Below, one piece after another: positions 8,970-18,694 of a stretch of 64,000 bases of DNA. Every line of letters starts with the position of its first letter. Positions within the stretch are counted from its first letter, which is position 1. A program made the position numbers and the translations under genes. Origin of the DNA: Vibrio splendidus (GTDB taxonomy: Bacteria; Pseudomonadota; Gammaproteobacteria; Enterobacterales; Vibrionaceae); the NCBI RefSeq assembly GCF_002873455.1, contig NZ_MCUN01000013.1, positions 124,001 through 188,000 on the forward strand. The letters run 5' to 3'. Below the pieces are notes generated by a model that worked only from the letters and a program-made list of their open reading frames with translations, was not told the DNA's origin and ran no database searches.

Positions 8970-9662
8970 CTACTCAGCAGTCGGGCCAACTAATCGCATT
9001 TCCCAATCTTCGACTTTGCCAGTTTCAATGCGACGATCTATAAGTGCTCCCCAAGATTCAACTAAAGGCAGCTCAGCCAACTCTTTGAGCTCTTGTTGAT
9101 CCAAACAACCTGTGAACACCGCCCCCATAATGCGAGCAAGCGACCAATCTGGGTAAGGTCTTTCACAAAGGACAATTTCGTCACCTTCACCGATATCACC
9201 CTCTTCCAAAACACGAAAGTACCAACCAGTGCGTAGAGTATCTTGTAGCCTTCTTGCCATGTCATTTTGGTCGAATCGAACGTTCAGTTTCCAACAAGGC
9301 ATACGCCCTTGCGAGACTTCCAACAATGTTGACCCGATACGAACCTTATCTTTCAAACAAATGGCGTGTTCCGTGATACCGCTTGAGCTCAGGTTCTCGC
9401 CAAATGCGCCGACAGATTGAAAGATGACTTTGTCACCCAACTCTTTCTGCCAAACTGGGTAGTGCTCGCTTGGGTAGATATGAAGGGCTTTTTGAATGCC
9501 GCCATGAAAGCGAGGATCACCTTGTTCGTCATTGGCAAAACCAAGCTCTGTCGCGTATTGGCGTTCTGACAAAACCTGCTTATCAATGGCACTTTTTGCT
9601 CCGTGTGCGAAAGCAACGGTTTTTCCTACCAATACACTGTTTACTACGCCTAACTTCTTCAT
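8970..9662 (-). CDS. MOSC domain protein, YiiM-like
   Basis: A 230-residue cytoplasmic protein with a MOSC domain (about 25-165), the module found in molybdenum-cofactor sulfurases and in YiiM/YuaD-type proteins that carry Moco. The segment KALHIYPSEHYPVW and the single conserved cysteine in RMPCWKLNVRF fit the YiiM family, whose members act in detoxifying N-hydroxylated compounds. The ribosome-binding site AGGAAGGG is good. The gene is alone, converging on the exonuclease operon. Confidence 0.8.
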   Translation of the reverse strand: MKKLGVVNSVLVGKTVAFAHGAKSAIDKQVLSERQYATELGFANDEQGDPRFHGGIQKALHIYPSEHYPVWQKELGDKVIFQSVGAFGENLSSSGITEHAICLKDKVRIGSTLLEVSQGRMPCWKLNVRFDQNDMARRLQDTLRTGWYFRVLEEGDIGEGDEIVLCERPYPDWSLARIMGAVFTGCLDQQELKELAELPLVESWGALIDRRIETGKVEDWEMRLVGPTAE

Positions 9663-9814
9663 ATCCCTTCCTTCTTACTGGAAACTTTCTTACTGGAATT
9701 ATACTTGTTGAACTTCATGAGATAAAACGACACTACTGCTCGGCTTCATTCACTATGCCAAGCATGATAGCCTAACAAACCAATGTCAGAGTAGAGATGT
9801 AAGGACAGTTAATA

Positions 9815-10627
9815 ATGCCAACCCGCCAAATAGATTCTCACTCCGGCTTTATGACTTCAAATGAGATGATGGTTGCCAATCCTAATTCACCAGCGTTAGT
9901 AAAGACCATCGACATGCCTAAAGGTTTCATCGATGCAATGCACCAACATACTTGGCATCAAGTGATCTTTCCAATCAAAGGATTACTGCAAACCAAAACG
10001 GATCACTACCAGCATCTTGTCCCGCACACTTCTGCGCTGTTCGTACCTGCCGGAATTCAACACGAGTCTATCGCACTTAACCATACGATGTTTGTCGGCA
10101 TTTACCTTAATCCGGCCTTTGGCATTAAGTATGAACCTCAAGTGCGAACCATTACCCTCACTCCATTTTTAAACGAGTTATTGCAAGAGATCCGAAGGCT
10201 GTGTGAAGGATTGGTGAATGATGAAGAGGTATTGCGTTTGCTTGCGGTACTGCACGACCAGATCATGAAAGACAATGTACAGACCTTTCAATTACTGTTA
10301 CCCGAAGACAGGCGTTTAAAGCTAATATTCGAAGCTCTGACAAACACGCCAAAATTAGATTGCTCGTTAAAGGCGTGGGGAGAAAAAGTCGGAGCCTCGG
10401 AACGAACGTTGTCGCGGTTGTTCTCAAAAGAATTCAACACGTCATTTCAGTTGTGGCGGCAACAAATCCGACTGATTTGTTCATTGTCTTTACTTGATGA
10501 AGAACTCTCGATCCAGAGTATTGCTGACCAAGTCGGGTATCAAAACGACTCATCATACATCAAAGCATTCAGAGCAAACTTCAATATCACTCCACAGCAG
10601 TTTCGCACCAATGGTCGTCGAAAATAG
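9815..10627 (+). CDS. AraC-family transcriptional regulator
   Basis: A 270-residue regulator with an N-terminal cupin ligand domain (about 35-110; MHQHTWHQVIFPIKG carries the histidine cluster) and a C-terminal AraC double helix-turn-helix (about 165-265; ASERTLSRLF, SIQSIADQVGYQNDSSYIKAFR). AAGGA at 9801-9805 is well placed for the ATG. The cupin plus AraC arrangement usually senses a small organic ligand and controls a nearby efflux or catabolic gene, but the flanking MOSC and diguanylate cyclase genes give no hint. It ends 28 bases before the convergent diguanylate cyclase gene, with no hairpin between. Confidence 0.88.
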   Translation: MPTRQIDSHSGFMTSNEMMVANPNSPALVKTIDMPKGFIDAMHQHTWHQVIFPIKGLLQTKTDHYQHLVPHTSALFVPAGIQHESIALNHTMFVGIYLNPAFGIKYEPQVRTITLTPFLNELLQEIRRLCEGLVNDEEVLRLLAVLHDQIMKDNVQTFQLLLPEDRRLKLIFEALTNTPKLDCSLKAWGEKVGASERTLSRLFSKEFNTSFQLWRQQIRLICSLSLLDEELSIQSIADQVGYQNDSSYIKAFRANFNITPQQFRTNGRRK

Positions 10628-10655
10628 TGAAAGCTATTTGACGAGGTGATTGGCG

Positions 10656-12569
10656 CTATATTGCTCCCGTAGACAAGTTTTGGTAGTAACAACGTTTATG
10701 CTGATACATATTCTCATCAGCGACCGAGAACAATTGGTCAACGTCTGTTGAATCACTCGAGGCCACACCAATCGAGAACCTGACAGGAATAAAGATACCC
10801 GCTTTAGTCTCGATTTTTTGCTCCTCTTGAGCAACATACAACTGTTCAACTATCTCTTCGGCATTGTGAGAACCCGATTCACCACAAGTTAAGGTAAGCA
10901 CTGCAAATTCATCTCCACCTAGACGGTACAGGTTACTAGCAGGGGTCAATTCATGGCTGATGACATCTACACAGCGTTGTATCAATTCATCCCCAACTTC
11001 ATGTCCATATACATCATTAGCCGCTTTTAGAGCGTTAATATCAATAATGAGCAAAGAAAGCTGATTTCCATTTTGACTAACGTTTCGTTTGCTAAATTCG
11101 AGATCTTCATTAAAAGCTTTACGATTTAAACACCCCGTCGGCAAGTTAATACGCGTAATATTTTCGAGTTCTATCCAACCTGCTAACTGTTTTTGGTACA
11201 AATCAAAAATCAAAAGATCTTCTTCACTTAATGAATCAAATGAACAAGAAGAAAAATAACCAATCCCTCCTCCTTTTGAGTCGCTAAGAATCAAGTCTGA
11301 CTCGCTAGCTTGCACAAAATGAAACTGAATGGAATGTTGAGCAAGTAATGTCTTCAACTCTTCATCCACCATTTGAGGAATCACCCTATATTCGGCCGTC
11401 TGTCTCGATGATGCAAACTGGACGATCTTCAGAATACGATGCTTCTGGGATTCTTCACGTGCCAACGAGTAAGTTAGTTTGCTGGTTTTCTCTTCAACCA
11501 AGTCCTCTAACTGAACATTGAATCTTTCTAGCTTATCGTTGCTCTCGGTGAGCTCGCTGACCTGGTGCTGTATACGACGCCACATTTTTGCCAATAAACG
11601 ACTCAGTATCACGAACTCTGTAAAACGATGTTCATCCACACTATGGACTGGTGATTGGTTATGCGAATACGACTCTACAGATTCAGCTAACAGATTTAGC
11701 TGCCCTGAGAACCAGCGATTTAGGACCAAAGCAAATACAATGGCGATGGCAAGCGTTGCCATCAGTATTCTGACAAAGACAACCTGAGCTTGTTGCATCT
11801 CTGATAGGCGCGCACTGTCGGAAATATGATGTTTGGCGCTCAGCACCAATTGATCGGTAAAGAGTTTGCTATCAATCGCTATAATATTAGCGCCTTGTTC
11901 TGAAGATCGTTCATCAGTTGAATCAACATAGTTAAATTCAACCGATTCATTTTGATACAAGAAAGGGGCAACTTTAGTGTTAAGCCTGTCATACCCCATA
12001 AGAACGACAAGATACCCCTGCGGCGTATATGTGGAACCTTCAATCAAACGATAAGGCAAAACCGGCGCAACAAATGCGATACCATCGCTGGCATTATCCG
12101 CCAACTCAGTTTCGGTAAATTCGGTGTGAAACAATTTCCCTTGCTCATAAACCGATTGAGGAAGCTTCAAGCGCTCTAACAACTGGCTATTTTCAAAATG
12201 GTACAAGCTGCCCTTACTGTCATAAATAGGCTTCCAGTTTTGGTCCAGAATGTAAGTCGCAGACACGCTCCCCGCCAACGCATTGAAGCTATCCATCTTG
12301 TCCCAAACAACACTCGAGAAAAAGATATTGCCACCAGCTTTAATCAGTGATCGGTCTTGCGAATACCATTGGGTTAAGCTTGCAGTCAGTTTGATTTGCT
12401 CTTGTACTGTTTGACGAATACCTAGCGTAGAGTTATCTAACTTAGTTTCTTTTTGCTCTAAAGAACTTTGATTTTGCTTATTGAGTATCAGTTGCCCCGC
12501 CAGATAAACAGGGAGCATTGAGCAAGCTAGCAACACCAAACCCATGGAGTATTTTAATGATAACTTCAA
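10656..12569 (-). CDS. membrane diguanylate cyclase with periplasmic sensor region
   Basis: A 637-residue inner-membrane protein with a first membrane helix at 9-30, a periplasmic region from about 31 to 262, a second helix at 263-285, a HAMP-like and coiled-coil linker (about 286-375), a poorly defined middle region (376-470) and a GGDEF domain (about 478-635). The active motif is intact (YRLGGDEF, GGDEF at 551-555) with metal ligand D510 and NDVYGH, so it should make c-di-GMP. The RxxD inhibitory site expected five residues before GGDEF is replaced by TPAS, suggesting no product inhibition. Its start overlaps the stop of the solute-binding protein gene by 4 bases, which implies that the binding protein is its periplasmic input. 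Confidence 0.88.
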   Translation of the reverse strand: MKLSLKYSMGLVLLACSMLPVYLAGQLILNKQNQSSLEQKETKLDNSTLGIRQTVQEQIKLTASLTQWYSQDRSLIKAGGNIFFSSVVWDKMDSFNALAGSVSATYILDQNWKPIYDSKGSLYHFENSQLLERLKLPQSVYEQGKLFHTEFTETELADNASDGIAFVAPVLPYRLIEGSTYTPQGYLVVLMGYDRLNTKVAPFLYQNESVEFNYVDSTDERSSEQGANIIAIDSKLFTDQLVLSAKHHISDSARLSEMQQAQVVFVRILMATLAIAIVFALVLNRWFSGQLNLLAESVESYSHNQSPVHSVDEHRFTEFVILSRLLAKMWRRIQHQVSELTESNDKLERFNVQLEDLVEEKTSKLTYSLAREESQKHRILKIVQFASSRQTAEYRVIPQMVDEELKTLLAQHSIQFHFVQASESDLILSDSKGGGIGYFSSCSFDSLSEEDLLIFDLYQKQLAGWIELENITRINLPTGCLNRKAFNEDLEFSKRNVSQNGNQLSLLIIDINALKAANDVYGHEVGDELIQRCVDVISHELTPASNLYRLGGDEFAVLTLTCGESGSHNAEEIVEQLYVAQEEQKIETKAGIFIPVRFSIGVASSDSTDVDQLFSVADENMYQHKRCYYQNLSTGAI

Positions 12570-13714
12570 TCACGAACCCTCATGTGCGCTGAGTAATATT
12601 GAACAAAATCATTGTAAAACTGATTCAATTCACTCTTTGGCATCCCTGACTTGTAACGTTGGTACGCCCTTGCCGACGCCTCCCAAACTATCGCCATCTT
12701 GTAGTCACTCGACATCATTTGCGATGCTTGAAACTCGTCATACATATTTGAAAAGGTTTGGTTACCTTCCTCTACACGGCGCTGGTTAACCTCATAAAAT
12801 GGCGAAACCATGGCATTTGAGTGGGCTAAATAGGTGAAACTACTTGATTGCAGATATAGAACGACCTCTTTCAAAGCGGCCTTTTTGTCCAAGTTTTGCA
12901 TGCCTTTATCCGTGACAGCAAAAATTTTGGCACCACTAAATGAAGACATACTTTCACCACGATAGGTTGGCAACGGGTTTACGTATAGATTTCGACCAAA
13001 AGCTTCATCTAGTTCGTTGAACGCCCAATCACCATCAATCAAAAACTCAACTTCACCATGAATAAATCTCTGTCTCGCGCAAGTGTCACTGCACGATGAT
13101 TCAATGACTTTCTTCTGTTGCAGCATATCAATGAAGTCAAAAATGGCGACTAACCCTTCACCGTTAATGTTCTTCGATGACAATAGGTCTTCAGAAAAAA
13201 GCTGATAGAAAGCCAAATAGAAGTACATATTTGGGTTGGGGAAAATAACACTCACTTGATTGGACAGAGCAGAGCGCTCAATTAGGCTCTCCCATGTAAC
13301 GACATGCTCTTGAGGCTTGCTCGAATACAGAACAACCTGGTTTCCAATACCAACAGGTAAGGCCTTAAGCTCACCATCGATGACAACCGCATCGAGCGCT
13401 TTTTTTTCATACCGCTCAGTATCGACCCAAGCCTCAGGAAGAGTCGCTAATTCGATATACTCAGTAAGACCTAAGAAGTCAGAAGGAACCCAAATGGCGT
13501 CGGGAAAGGTATTATCTCTAGGATCAGCGACAAGCAGTTCAGATCGAATACTGTTGACGTCAAATGAACGAATTTCCACATGATGGTCAGTCATCGCTTC
13601 AATATGTTCTTTTACGTAATCGGCCGTTTCATAATTAATACCAGCCCATATCTCAAGTGTGGACGAATAAGCAATAGCTGGAAATAGCATCGCAATTAGA
13701 CTCAATAACCTCAC
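12566..13714 (-). CDS. periplasmic solute-binding protein coupled to a diguanylate cyclase
   Basis: A 382-residue exported protein of the sugar-type (family 1) extracellular solute-binding fold. Residues 1-18 are a signal peptide with no lipobox, so it is soluble in the periplasm. The mature part has the two-lobed pattern seen in maltose/sugar binders: LEIWAGINYE at the start, the GELKALPVGIGNQVVLYS hinge region, FIHGEVEFLIDGDWAF and SFSGAKIFAVTDKG. A disulfide is likely in SSCSDTCARQ. No ABC permease or ATPase gene is nearby. The 4-base overlap with the diguanylate cyclase gene suggests a sensor pair, with the ligand-bound protein signalling to the periplasmic part of the cyclase. The ligand is unknown. 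Confidence 0.82.
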   Translation of the reverse strand: MRLLSLIAMLFPAIAYSSTLEIWAGINYETADYVKEHIEAMTDHHVEIRSFDVNSIRSELLVADPRDNTFPDAIWVPSDFLGLTEYIELATLPEAWVDTERYEKKALDAVVIDGELKALPVGIGNQVVLYSSKPQEHVVTWESLIERSALSNQVSVIFPNPNMYFYLAFYQLFSEDLLSSKNINGEGLVAIFDFIDMLQQKKVIESSCSDTCARQRFIHGEVEFLIDGDWAFNELDEAFGRNLYVNPLPTYRGESMSSFSGAKIFAVTDKGMQNLDKKAALKEVVLYLQSSSFTYLAHSNAMVSPFYEVNQRRVEEGNQTFSNMYDEFQASQMMSSDYKMAIVWEASARAYQRYKSGMPKSELNQFYNDFVQYYSAHMRVRD

Positions 13715-13954
13715 ACTTGATTCCTTATAGCAAAAATTAGACGTTGGACTTTAACCGCTCATCAATAAGCCGCCCCCTTGCAACTAGCGATTCTGCCCTT
13801 GGCGACACGTTATACAGTAAAAGGAATCTGAAAAACAGTTGGTACTCTCGCTTTAAGGGAAAAGCCTGCTCATTCCGATACATCCGTCATATCTCTAAAC
13901 GGCTGCTCTTACAACAAATCAACATATCATACCCTTTATTCTTAACGACAAAAA
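13715..13954. other. intergenic region upstream of the solute-binding protein gene
   Basis: About 240 bases between the solute-binding protein start and the serC terminator. It must hold the promoter of the minus-strand sensor operon. I see no open frame of good quality, repeat or named operator here. Confidence 0.4.
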
Positions 13955-13976
13955 AAATGCCGCAAAAGCGGCATTT
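13955..13976 (-). terminator. serC terminator
   Basis: AAATGCCGC and GCGGCATTT form a perfect 9-bp stem with an AAAA loop. On the minus strand it is followed by eight T residues, 71 bases after the serC stop. Confidence 0.9.
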
Positions 13977-14046
13977 ATCTCGTTCGGTGCATTCGACACA
14001 ATAAAAAATCAAATAAGCAATTTATCGTTCAAAGCCCTGTCATTGA

Positions 14047-15141
14047 TTAAGCGTATTTCTCTTCAAAATCTTTCATGAAGCTAACTAGTGCTTGAACGCC
14101 TTCTAAAGACATGGCGTTGTATAGCGATGCTCGCATTCCGCCTACCGCTCTGTGGCCTTTTAATGATTTGAGGCCTGCTGCGTCAGCCAGCTCTAAGAAC
14201 TTACCGTCTAGCTCAGGTTTCGCCAATTGGAATGGCACGTTCATTCTTGAACGGTTTGCGGTGTGAACATCGTTTTTGTAGAAAGCAGAGCTATCAATCT
14301 CATTATAAAGCAACGCCGCTTTCTCTTTGTTCACCAACTCCATCGCTTCAACGCCACCTTGAGCTTTCAGCCACTTGAATACAAGGCCTGATAGGTACCA
14401 AGCATACGTTGGTGGTGTGTTGAACATTGAGTCTTTTTCAGCAAGTACTTTGTAGTTAAGAATGCTCGGCAACACATCGTTTGCTAGTTCGAGTAGATCA
14501 TCACGCACGATGGCAATACAAATACCAGCCGGACCGATATTCTTTTGAGCGCCAGCGTAGATAACACCATATTGAGACACATCGATCTTACGAGACAGAA
14601 TGTTAGATGACATATCCGCTACGATTGGCTTATCCGTTTGAGGAAGCTCACTGATTTCAATGCCATCGATGGTTTCGTTTGGACAGAAATGTACGTACGC
14701 AGCTTCTGGGTCGATTTTCCAATCTTTAGCCGGAACAACCGCCGCTTTACCATCAATAGATGTCTTCGCGTTAAATACATCGATTTCGCAATATTTGCTC
14801 GCTTCAGTCACTGCGCTTTCTGCCCAGTAGCCCGCATCAATGTAAGTTGCTTTCGTCGCGTTACCTAGAAGGTTTAGAGGAACAGCAGCGAATTGAGCAC
14901 GAGCGCCCCCCTGACAGAAAAGAACTTTATAGTTATCTGGGATGTTCAGAAGATCACGTAGGTCTTGCTCAGACTCATCGGCAACTTGAATAAATTCTTT
15001 GCTGCGATGGCTGATTTCCATAACGGAAGTGCCTAAACCATTCCAATCAATGAAGTCTGCTTGCGCTTGTTTCATTACAGGCTTAGGCAGTGCAGCTGGG
15101 CCAGCACTGAAGTTGAATACGTTATCTAATGTAAGTTCCAT
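14047..15141 (-). CDS. serC: phosphoserine aminotransferase
   Basis: A 364-residue PLP enzyme that converts 3-phosphohydroxypyruvate to 3-phosphoserine in serine synthesis and also acts in pyridoxine synthesis. Recognised by [39 protein letters not shown], the PLP lysine in [16 protein letters not shown], and [11 protein letters not shown] at the C-terminus. The frame is open 20 codons further upstream, but the ATG at 15141 is chosen because AGGAG lies upstream and the residues after it match the family N-terminus. No gyrA or aroA partner is adjacent, so it is a single-gene unit with its own terminator. Confidence 0.95.
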   Translation of the reverse strand: MELTLDNVFNFSAGPAALPKPVMKQAQADFIDWNGLGTSVMEISHRSKEFIQVADESEQDLRDLLNIPDNYKVLFCQGGARAQFAAVPLNLLGNATKATYIDAGYWAESAVTEASKYCEIDVFNAKTSIDGKAAVVPAKDWKIDPEAAYVHFCPNETIDGIEISELPQTDKPIVADMSSNILSRKIDVSQYGVIYAGAQKNIGPAGICIAIVRDDLLELANDVLPSILNYKVLAEKDSMFNTPPTYAWYLSGLVFKWLKAQGGVEAMELVNKEKAALLYNEIDSSAFYKNDVHTANRSRMNVPFQLAKPELDGKFLELADAAGLKSLKGHRAVGGMRASLYNAMSLEGVQALVSFMKDFEEKYA

Positions 15142-15210
15142 GGGGATGATTGCTCCTGCTAAATAATAACTATGCAAGTAATACCATGTTTTACCCAACA
15201 TAAAAACAAC

Positions 15211-15234
15211 AAAAGAGGTCTTAAGACCTCTTTT
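15211..15234 (-). terminator. palindromic terminator after the DUF945 gene
   Basis: AAAAGAGGTC, loop TTAA, GACCTCTTTT: a perfect 10-bp stem. On the minus strand it lies 71 bases past the DUF945 stop and is followed by a T-rich stretch. Confidence 0.82.
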
Positions 15235-15304
15235 GTTTCGTACCGTATAAAATGTTTAAGCTTAACCTGCTAAATCACCCTATCAGTATTAAGCCTTACT
15301 CTGT

Positions 15305-16567
15305 TCATTGAACAAAAGCCGGCATAAGTAGAGCAATTAATGGAATTTCTTGTCCATTTTCAAACACTAGGTTTCCATTTTCTAGGTCAGCCGTGATTTC
15401 ATAACCACTTTCTGTTTCCTTGATCATTTCCATTACGATCAATTCGTCGATACCTTCACGGATAAAAGGGTATTCTTCAACAAGCTCATTTGAGAAGCTA
15501 GATTGAACATTACCTGTTAATGCAGGAACAATCATTGAAGGGTTACTGCTGATGTTTTCTGTGCCTTCCGGTACGCTCACCAACCATTTAGATTCAAACT
15601 GCCCCTTGCCTAGCTCTAACGACATATTGTTCATTGAAAGGTCGAAGCCTTTAGCAAATAGTACATCGATAAACGGAATGATCTCTGCGACGTCTTCTTG
15701 CGTCAGAACAGGGTTCGATTGGTAAATTTCAAAGATTTTCTCGAACGACTCACTATCCAGTTTTGCCATTTCAAAATCGACATTTAGATTATGCAATTGG
15801 CCTTCGTTGGTCTCAATGTTTGCGATATCCAGCTTAAGACTGCTACTCAATCGCTTAGTCGTTTCATCTAGATGAGATTCAAAATCGTACTTAGAATTTT
15901 CAATGGTCATGAATGGCTGCATTGCAGAATCTGAAATCAAGAAGCTATCAATAGTAAAATTCTGCGTGCCTAACCAGTAACCTTTCGCTTGCTGGCCTGA
16001 ACCAATACCTTTTAGGTTAGATAGTGTCACCTCTTCACCCGTATCAAAATCAATTTGAACCGATGGGATAGAAAGCTGGTAATCGACCTGCCCTAATACA
16101 GTGGCATGGCCAGACAGATTCGACTTCGTGATAGATACCGAGGTACCATTTTCTTCTGAACCTTGGTGATTGAACTGGCTTAACTCGAAGTTGAAATCCG
16201 TGTTGCCGTTTAGTTCAGTGCTAGTAGTCAGACTAAGAGGCAGAATGTCGGTATTCTCAAACGTCGACAGCGCGTTTAAGCTCACTAAGCCATGGCTAAC
16301 CGCACTATTAATGACAAACTCACTCGGTAAGCCATCGAGCGCAAGTTGCTCTTTCAAGTTCTCATCCTTCACGGTTACGCGAGTGGTTACATTAGAAGAA
16401 AGGTAACCTCTATCGTATTCCACGATTTCAGCTTGAATGCTTGAATTGTTAAGCTTTGCAACGCCATCAGTAATCGCATTTTGTCCAATTTGCCCAACCG
16501 CGAGTGGCCAACAAAGTGCCAATGAGATTGCTCCGCCAATTGCACCAATTTTTCTTAACTGTTCCAT
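15305..16567 (-). CDS. DUF945 (YdgA-like) envelope protein
   Basis: A 420-residue protein with one N-terminal hydrophobic segment (about 8-26) that could be a signal anchor, followed by a long region of alternating beta strands with repeated short segments such as NLKGIGSGQ and FDLSMNNMSLELGKG. This is the layout of the DUF945/YdgA family, a periplasm-facing inner-membrane group of unknown function. It has its own promoter and terminator. I see no catalytic motif. The family call rests on overall pattern rather than a single signature. Confidence 0.7.
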   Translation of the reverse strand: MEQLRKIGAIGGAISLALCWPLAVGQIGQNAITDGVAKLNNSSIQAEIVEYDRGYLSSNVTTRVTVKDENLKEQLALDGLPSEFVINSAVSHGLVSLNALSTFENTDILPLSLTTSTELNGNTDFNFELSQFNHQGSEENGTSVSITKSNLSGHATVLGQVDYQLSIPSVQIDFDTGEEVTLSNLKGIGSGQQAKGYWLGTQNFTIDSFLISDSAMQPFMTIENSKYDFESHLDETTKRLSSSLKLDIANIETNEGQLHNLNVDFEMAKLDSESFEKIFEIYQSNPVLTQEDVAEIIPFIDVLFAKGFDLSMNNMSLELGKGQFESKWLVSVPEGTENISSNPSMIVPALTGNVQSSFSNELVEEYPFIREGIDELIVMEMIKETESGYEITADLENGNLVFENGQEIPLIALLMPAFVQ

Positions 16568-16750
16568 GAGTTCTCTTTCTACATTAGTCTGTTTTTTTTA
16601 GTCTAACCCATCAGTAGCAAACAAGAAACATTGAGTTAAATCAGTCTATTGCTCGATACTTCGATTGCCTCAATAAATTAACGGCTAGCTCTCATCCTTA
16701 TTCAGCGGTTCTTGCTAGGCTAGAGACGTCGCTACTATTAAGGTTGAGCT

Positions 16751-18694
16751 GTGAATCAATACGCTGTTATCTGTTTGGACAATAATCCGGTTAGCATTGA
16801 AAGAATACGTTCGGAGCTGGCTCCGTTAGCTTCTGTCTTCGATATTTATACTGCCGAGAACATAGAAGACGCGCATCACGCATTAGAAGACATCCATGAT
16901 CACCATCAAACCGTTGCCTTAGTGATCACTCATCATCATGCTGAATTTAATGGCGTGCAATTTCTTATTGAACTGGAACAGCTTCCCCATAGTAATACCG
17001 CAAGAACGATATTAGTCAGCGCTTCGTCAGACATTCAATCCATTCTGACCGCGGTAAATGAAGGCAGACTCAATCACTGCCTAACCAAACCCGTTCAAGA
17101 TCAGGTTTTATTCAAATCGGCGCAAAAAGAGCTGACCTCTTTTGTTATCCAATACGACTCAGAAAACCTGTTATCTTACAGCGACGCGTTGGATCAACAG
17201 CGCTTATTCAGAGCGCACATCGAGCAAAAGATTCATTCTTTTCAATCAGGTTTCATTCACGACTACCACCAGCTTTCTGATAATGCCCTTGCAGAGCGAG
17301 TCGTCAGTGCATTACAAGATGTGTTTTCAAAAGACGATAAAACCAAAGCCATTCGTGACTACTCCCCCGAACATCTACTCACAGTGGAAGGTGAAGACAA
17401 TCGCTTTCTGTGGTTAATCATTGAAGGTGAAGCCGCTCTCTATAAAAAAGATGAGCTGGGGCAGCAGCGGGAAGTGGTACGACACTCTAAGGGCAACATT
17501 GTCGGCGGGATGTCATTTGTAACGGGTGAACCTTCGTTCTCTACTGCGATAACCCTAACGCAAACACGCGTTATTAAACTGGATAAAGATAGCTTTGCTC
17601 AGGTGATGCATTCAAACAATACCCTGCTGCCGCTATTTACTAATTTGCTACTACGTCACTTCAATCGACGCCTACAAAGAAGCATCACCAATAAGATCAA
17701 GCTGCAACAAACGCTAGAATCGTTGGAATCTGCACATCAACAATTGATAGAGAAAGAGAAAATGGCGATGCTCGGGCAGCTTGTCGCAGGCGTTGCTCAT
17801 GAGTTGAACAACCCTATTGCCGCGATCTTACGAAGTATTGAAACCTTATCTGAACATCTCGACCAGATACTCGAGAATTCGTCACTCTCAGAATCGAATA
17901 AAGGGACTGATGTGCTAGCGCATTCAAAACTAGCCAAACCACTATCAACAGCTCAAGAAAGACAGCTCGTTAAGCACCTCGCCTCTACTATCGATGACCG
18001 TGCGCTAGCTAAAAAAGCCGTGAGACTAAACCTAAGCCAAGACTCGGCGGTTCTAGATACCTTAAAACACTCCCCTGTCGCAGGCCGAGAGCTGCTCAGT
18101 GACTTAGAGCATTACCATTATGTTGGAAACTCTATCCGCTCTATTCAAGTTTGCAGCAAACGTATTGCCGATATGGTTAAAAGCCTAAAAAGCTATGCCC
18201 GAGAAGATGAAGAGGTTCGCCACTACGCTGACATTCACGAAGGGCTTGAAGATACCTTAGTGATCTTTGAAAACAGGCTTAAACATCACCAACTCGAAAA
18301 GCATTACGACACCGAATTGCCACCTTTATTGTGCCAGTCGCTCTCGCTACAACAAGTATGGACGAACCTGATCTCTAACGCACTCGATGCCCTTTCTGAA
18401 CGAGGAAAAGTGTCAATCACTACCTCTCAACAGACGCAAGGTGACGACACGTTTCTTGTAGTGGAAATCTCCGACACCGGCCATGGCATAGCGAAAAAAG
18501 ACATCAGCACCATTTTCAACCCAAATTTCACGACCAAAAAAGAAGGTAACTTTGGTTTAGGAATTGGGTTATCCATTTCTCAACAAATCGTTTCGGCTCA
18601 TCAAGGCTTTATTTTGGTGGAGTCTGAGGTAGGCAGCCATACCAACATGCAAGTGTGGCTTCCATTCAAACAGGAAGGAGTACCTCATGAATAA
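16751..18694 (+). CDS. hybrid sensor histidine kinase with degenerate receiver and cNMP-binding domain
   Basis: A 647-residue cytoplasmic kinase starting at GTG, with AAGG just upstream. Order: receiver domain (1-125), cyclic-nucleotide-binding fold (about 185-305), coiled coil (310-335), dimerisation domain with phospho-acceptor H350 in VAGVAHELNNPIAAI, a long helical insert (about 365-430), and an ATPase domain with SNALDAL, DTGHGI and GLGIGLSIS. In the receiver, the aspartate that should accept phosphate is T60 (VITHHHAEFNG), and the acidic pocket reads DNN rather than DDE, while the switch lysine K113 remains. It therefore cannot be phosphorylated in the usual way. The last 8 bases overlap the response-regulator gene that follows. 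No membrane segment is present, so the input is intracellular. Confidence 0.88.
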   Translation: MNQYAVICLDNNPVSIERIRSELAPLASVFDIYTAENIEDAHHALEDIHDHHQTVALVITHHHAEFNGVQFLIELEQLPHSNTARTILVSASSDIQSILTAVNEGRLNHCLTKPVQDQVLFKSAQKELTSFVIQYDSENLLSYSDALDQQRLFRAHIEQKIHSFQSGFIHDYHQLSDNALAERVVSALQDVFSKDDKTKAIRDYSPEHLLTVEGEDNRFLWLIIEGEAALYKKDELGQQREVVRHSKGNIVGGMSFVTGEPSFSTAITLTQTRVIKLDKDSFAQVMHSNNTLLPLFTNLLLRHFNRRLQRSITNKIKLQQTLESLESAHQQLIEKEKMAMLGQLVAGVAHELNNPIAAILRSIETLSEHLDQILENSSLSESNKGTDVLAHSKLAKPLSTAQERQLVKHLASTIDDRALAKKAVRLNLSQDSAVLDTLKHSPVAGRELLSDLEHYHYVGNSIRSIQVCSKRIADMVKSLKSYAREDEEVRHYADIHEGLEDTLVIFENRLKHHQLEKHYDTELPPLLCQSLSLQQVWTNLISNALDALSERGKVSITTSQQTQGDDTFLVVEISDTGHGIAKKDISTIFNPNFTTKKEGNFGLGIGLSISQQIVSAHQGFILVESEVGSHTNMQVWLPFKQEGVPHE

